DNA of 64,000 bases from Agrypnia vestita (lineage: Eukaryota; Arthropoda; Insecta; Trichoptera; Phryganeidae). The notes below the pieces were generated by a model. The model was not told the DNA's origin. It did not search any database and saw only the letters and a list, made by a program, of their open reading frames with translations. The translations under genes and the position numbers were made by a program. The stretch spans positions 310,001 through 374,000 of the forward strand of contig JADDOH010001516.1 of NCBI GenBank assembly GCA_016648135.1. The letters are read 5' to 3'. Numbering within the stretch: the stretch's first letter is position 1; each line of letters opens with the position of its first letter. Shown here in pieces: positions 46,401 through 52,400 of the stretch.

Positions 46401-49400
46401 GCCTTTGCTTTTATACCCCACATATACAGGTTGTAACAGAGCTAGTCCATAATACTTTACAGGTAGATTCCTTTAGTTATGGGTAGTTATGGGGTTATGC
46501 GACGTCAAAGTTTGCATTGTTTTTAATATTTCTGACTTATTTTTTACTAAACGTTGAAGTATCATTACAGTAACTTATATCGATTACAAAAAATTAATTT
46601 GTTTCAATAAAAGTTAAGTAAAATAATAAAAACCCTGAAAAAATTCCAATTGGAAATGGAATTTTATTATCATTTTATTTGACTTGTATTAAAGGTAATG
46701 AATTTTTCGTATTAAATATAAGTTATTGTAATGATAGTCCAACATTTTGAAAAAATATGTCAGAAATATTGAAAAAAAAATGCAAACATTGATGTCTCCT
46801 CAACTATTCAACAGTAATGTGTATAAAAAAATATATATTACACATCATTACATGTATTATATATTAACAGCAGTTAGTAATGAAATAGTATTGTCTCTTT
46901 AAGTATAAACTTTATTTTCACTAGGCTGTCATTGAAAACGTCAACCATATAACCAAATTCATTACCAGTCTTTAATATTCTGCTAATTACAGCATTTGAC
47001 TGATAATTAGTAGTGGAATTGTGGCGATGAAATGTGACAATTTGTCGAGTTCTATGTAAGGACGGGATAAATTGATTGACTTAGTTCTCAAGAGGAGGCT
47101 GACAAGATGGAGTACGACTTCGAGACCATCAACACTCTGGACCTGCAGAGGATCCACTGGACCCCCTGGCAGTCGGAATTCTGGAGGTACTGGAACCGGA
47201 CCGTGCAGTACTGGATGGGGAAGTACGTGCACAAGGAGCTGCTCGACGATCCAGCACTCAAAGACTACAGGTATTTTACTCGAAATAAAAATAAAAATTA
47301 GTGCACCCAGTTAGAAATTATAGGGCTATTCAGTTCATACAAGTATAATACGTTGTAAGTATAAAGCGTTGAAGTATCACTACAGTAAATTATATCAATT
47401 AAGAAAAATTCATTCGTTCCAATAATAGGTAAATAAAATAATAAAAACCCCGAAAAAAAACAATTTGAATGTTTTCCAATTTTAATTGGAAGGTTTTTAT
47501 CAATTGATTTGACTTGTATTAAAGGAAATGAATTTTTCATATCAGACATAAGTTATTGTAGTGATATTCCAACGTTTTGCAAAAAATAAGACAGAAATAT
47601 TGAAAAAAAATGCAAACTTTGATGTCATATATCTCCTTAACTATTGATCTATTTCCATTTTTTTAAGCTTCAACAGGCCAAGAGGCCCAAATACAGAAGC
47701 GAAATACATCACAAGACACCCAGGCTTGAGTAAATCACTTAGATTTATTGTGACCTCACCGGGAATCGAACCCGGAACCCTCGGTATGAGAAGCCAGTGT
47801 CATACCCACTGGGCTACGAGGGCCGCCGTCGATTGAATTGATATTATGTCATGGTTGCTTGAATATTTTCGACTCATCAACGCAGGAATCCACCTGCAAA
47901 GTATTGTGGACTAGCTCTATTACACCCTGTATATTTAAAAAAAAACGTAAAAGTTCATTACATAAAATGTCTACGACTTATATGAACGCTGCGTGGCACA
48001 TTACGTCGGACATGACATTTTTTGAAGTTATCTTCTTTTGGCTCATTTAGGGTAAAAAATTTACTTTAACGAAAAGTGTAGCGGAAATGCATATAGTGGG
48101 AAGCAGCATGTAGCGGGAATGCGAGACCACAAAATGGGCACGCATCAATAATTAAACTGTCAAAAATTTATTCACTTGAAACTAGTGATTCAGTAATTTA
48201 AATAATGTAGGTATTATCGACCAACTTGGATTGAGTAGGGTTCTTTTCACTTAAGAAAGAGAATCGAATTAGTATGTATAAGCCGTGAGTACAAGGCACA
48301 TTATTTCGTTGTGTTGGTGTTTATACCCGTAAATACCAATACAACGAAACACGGCTTACACAAAATAATTCGATTGCCTTTCTTAAATGGAAAGACCTAT
48401 ACCAATCATAAAAATGCTCAATTCTAAAGCTGACAAATGATAGGTTATTGAATTGAAAATTAGAAATGTTTATTGAATTCAAGCGCGGATCCAGGGGGGG
48501 GGTCATGGGGGTCATGACCCCCCCCTGGGCTGGGTGCAGGACCTAGGTGGACCACTAATTAAAATACTCACACTCACATTCAGTCACTTACTAACTTTTT
48601 TTTTTCAGGTACTAATGTATCTTTAAGCAGAATACTGCAATCGAACTCGATTGATTTAAAAAAAGCTGCGAACGCTATTAATAATACTATAAGTGTTCTA
48701 CAAAATAAAAGAGAAAATGCGGACGTAATTTACCGACAGCTTTTTGAAGAGGCTAAAGAAGTAGCTGAGCAGCTAGATGTAGAAATTAAATGTCCCAGAA
48801 TAGTGTCAAGTGTACATAGGGCCAATAACCAACCTGCTCAATCTGCTGAAGAGTATTTCCGCAGAGCCATATACATTAGGCTGTCCCGATAAATTTTTTT
48901 TTTGGCTTATCTTAACACAAGACCTCTCAAAACTTGCGTAATTAAGCGTAGATTACCAAAATAATTTTAAAAATAAAATTAAACTATATCTTTAAGGTTC
49001 TACCTATCTACGAAGTTTTGAAAAATTGACATTTTTATGGTGATAATTCGCTATCCTCAATTTTGGCTCCTGAACTAAACACAAAAAAATATTTACTTTT
49101 TATTCTATTTAGGTGTAATAAATCATACATGACGTTTCGATTTGCATGTAACAACATGTTACCAGCAACTTCGAATTTGTTGGGTTTCAACCTGCAAATA
49201 CCCTCAAGTTTGAACTTGTTTTGAGGACTTTCTTGACTTGACTCGCGAGTGTTCAAAGCCAAAATAATTTTTATGCCATAAAAGTACCATGGCGATTGTT
49301 ACAGTAGTAAAAGCGGATTTTGAGATTTTTAAATAAGAAGCTCGAGGCGTAGTCAGACTACTTTTGCTATGTTCGGAGCATACAAAAAACCTGACAATCA

Positions 49401-52400
49401 GCAGCTACCAACTATAAGGGGCGTCTTAAAATTTATTTTATTTGTCAAGAACCTGAAATTCACGTATAACTGAAAATATCCATCCAAATCAGATATATAT
49501 GTGATTGTATCCGAAGAGATCAACAATATTTGGACCAAAACTTCGATTCCAGTTGCAACTAAGGAAAGAGTTATTTAATTAGTGAAATCCAATTTCGAAA
49601 AGTATCTCAATTTGAAAAGATACCCCAAAAACAAACGAAATGATAGTTTTAAAAATAAATTGAAATGTTTTTTAGTCATCTGAGAAACTTTTTGACGTTT
49701 CCGCTTGTAAATGCACTTCATTTGAATCTTGTTCGTGTCTAAAACCTAAGAAAGTTTACATCAATGAGAAAAGTTTTTGTTGGATCAAAAAAATGATAGG
49801 AAAATAGTTATAAGCGGTTTTGATAAGAAAGAAACGGCTAGATTAATTAAACGACAGCAGAGATAAATTTTAGAGTCAATAACGGTAACAAAAAAGTCGT
49901 GTTTTACTCAAGAAACCGATTCTGTCTCAGCAAATTGTGATGAAGATTCAGTGCGTGAATCTTCCCCAGAAACGTATCCGATAACAGAGGCATCCCCGAC
50001 AAACTCGCCCTAGACAGACACCATTGACTTCAACGGCGAATTGGAATACATTGCCTTTGCCGACAGTTGCTAAAATCTGTGATAGATACGGTTTATCTAC
50101 GCAATCTGCTGCTGCTGTTGCTTCTGCGGTTTTGACTGACGTCGGCTTGGTTTCTACCGAAGATTTAACTCTGGTTATTTGGTTATTGATAAAAATAAGA
50201 TCTACAGAGATGTATCTAAAGCCCGGAAGCTTCAAAAGATATTGGAGGTATTGTTATAAAAAGCATTTACTTTGATGGACGTAAAGACCATCGCAAAGAA
50301 GTTTTAGAAGACCTATCTCAATTTTAGCACCAGCAACTAGCACTAGCAATCCAGGCTTGGATAAATTTATTTGGGATACACAATACCGAAAGACGTGGCA
50401 CTGCAAAGGGAATTCTTACTTCGATCACAACTTTAGTAGAGGGTCGAGGTTGGAATTAAGATGACGTGATTTTCGTTGAATGTGACGGAACTGCAACTAA
50501 CACCGATTGGAAGGGTGGCGTGATTCAATATTTAGAGTATTTGCAGAGACCGTTACAATGGTGTGTTTGTATGCTTCATGTCAATGAGTTACCCCTTCGT
50601 CATTTATTCTTGATCTTAGATGGTTGCACTTCGGGTCCTAGAGAATATAACAGACGCCTCACAAAGTGTAACTGACGTTGCTTTTAGAGATGGCTTTATT
50701 AGAACCAGGATGCAATCTCGAGCAGAAATGCCAAATTTTGGTCACAAAAATAAGTTTATTTTTAGTTTTTGTCATTGATTATAATCTATATTTTGTTTAT
50801 TTTATTTTCTTGTGCTTTGTTTCATTCATTTCAATACTAAAATACCTTTTAAACATGATTTTTTTATTATTTTAGGCAAACGGTTTAACTCCATAAAAAC
50901 GTAAAATTTACAAAACTTCAAAGCTCGGTAGAGCTCTCAAGATGACAAACAATTCTATTTTTTGTTACCTTTTTTGCAATTTGTGTAAAATTACGCAAAT
51001 TTTGATACCTCTTGTGATTGTGCAACTCAATTTTTTTTTTCTCATACGTGGACGGGACACCCTAATTAATATACATCCCTCTTCTGGATTCAATATTAAG
51101 TGACCTACAGGACCGTCTGTCTCTTGAAATACTTAATTTGTTTCAACTAAGCGTTTTCATGCCAAAAAGCGAATACAGTAATCAAGACATTGAAACTGTG
51201 AAACAACTAGCAACCGATTATACATTGTTACTAGATAATACTCCAGTTTCTGTCGTTGTAAACGAATATCTACTGTGGATGGTGAAGTGGCAGCGGAGTC
51301 AGGACATACCGCAGTCGATTTTCGACCTTATTTTAAATTGCGATATTGAGATTTATCCTAATATAAGAAAAAATTTATGTATTATGGCTACACTACCTGT
51401 TAGTGTAGCGACAGCGGAAAGATCTTTCTCTACGTTGCGAAGAATCAATTCGTGGCTAAGAGCTTCAATGGTTGAAGAACGTCTACCCGGACTGCCACTT
51501 CTCCACGTCCATAAAAATGTACCCATTGGAGTAGATGAAGTGATAACGCGTTTCGGGAGAAGACGTAAAAGAAAAATTGATTTTGTTATTTAAATATAGG
51601 TAGGTATTTTTAAGTACAGTAGGTACTTACATTTATTAATAAAATACCTACGTTTTACTTGTAAGTATCTATTATTATCAACATTAAATTATAACTTCTT
51701 GTGACTTGACCAAGACTACGTGACCCCCCCCTGGCGCCAAACCTGGATCCGCCCTTGATTGAATTGCGATTTTAGATGTGTATTAGGATTTGATGTTATT
51801 GTCGATGTTTTTGCAAAAATGATGTACCTACTTGTTAGATATTCGTTTTCAAAACAAAAAACATATTCATTCATTCGACAATTAATTTGGAAAATGCACA
51901 CGTTTTTTGATTTGTTCCGTCATATGTCTGCGATGCTGCTGCGATAAATGTCTTCGAATCTTCGTGAGACGTCGATTCGAAGACTTTTATCTCTTATTTT
52001 AGCTTTCACAGACCAATAGTTACATTTGTACCACTTCAAAAACAAATTTAACTACTTACCTACATCAAAATGTAGTCAATTATATTTATCATCTCCCTAG
52101 ACATTGTATTTGTATAAATATACATTTTTAAACAATATGTATATATCAATTATCACAATCATGCTAAAGAAGTATAACTTCTACAGCTCATACATAATAC
52201 ACACTACTTAAATTTTCAACTATGCAAGATTCTAATATCCACAAATATATATACAAATTACATATTATTGAATAAATCTTTGGATTATCTAATCTTTAAG
52301 GGTTTTGTGTAGGTGTTTAGGATATGATGCCCACCCGTCCAGAGGCATCTTTTCGTGTCGGCGTGTGACGTGTATTGTGTTAGTGTCACGTGATATTTGC

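Larger units (their letters stand above)
48480..51757 (+). mobile_element. hAT-superfamily transposon with exact 8-base target duplication
   Basis: ATTGAATT lies at 48472-48479 and at 51758-51765. The inverted ends are CAAGCGCGGATCCAGG and CCTGGATCCGCCCTTG. Inside is the C-terminal end of a hAT transposase in two pieces (48618-48876 and 51065-51593), split by another DNA transposon at about 48877-51064. The N-terminal two thirds of the enzyme are missing, so the element could only move with help. It lies in intron 5 of MBOAT7 copy 1. Confidence 0.92.

Noticed and set aside
47091..47092. Alternative exon 5 acceptor CTCAAG
   Set aside because: It would put the exon in the wrong phase for the exon 4 donor; TTGACTTAG at 47084 keeps the frame.
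47750..47824. A functional tRNA gene (anticodon CTC)
   Set aside because: A and B boxes are good, but the anticodon stem and acceptor stem are mispaired and an A-rich body follows, fitting a SINE.
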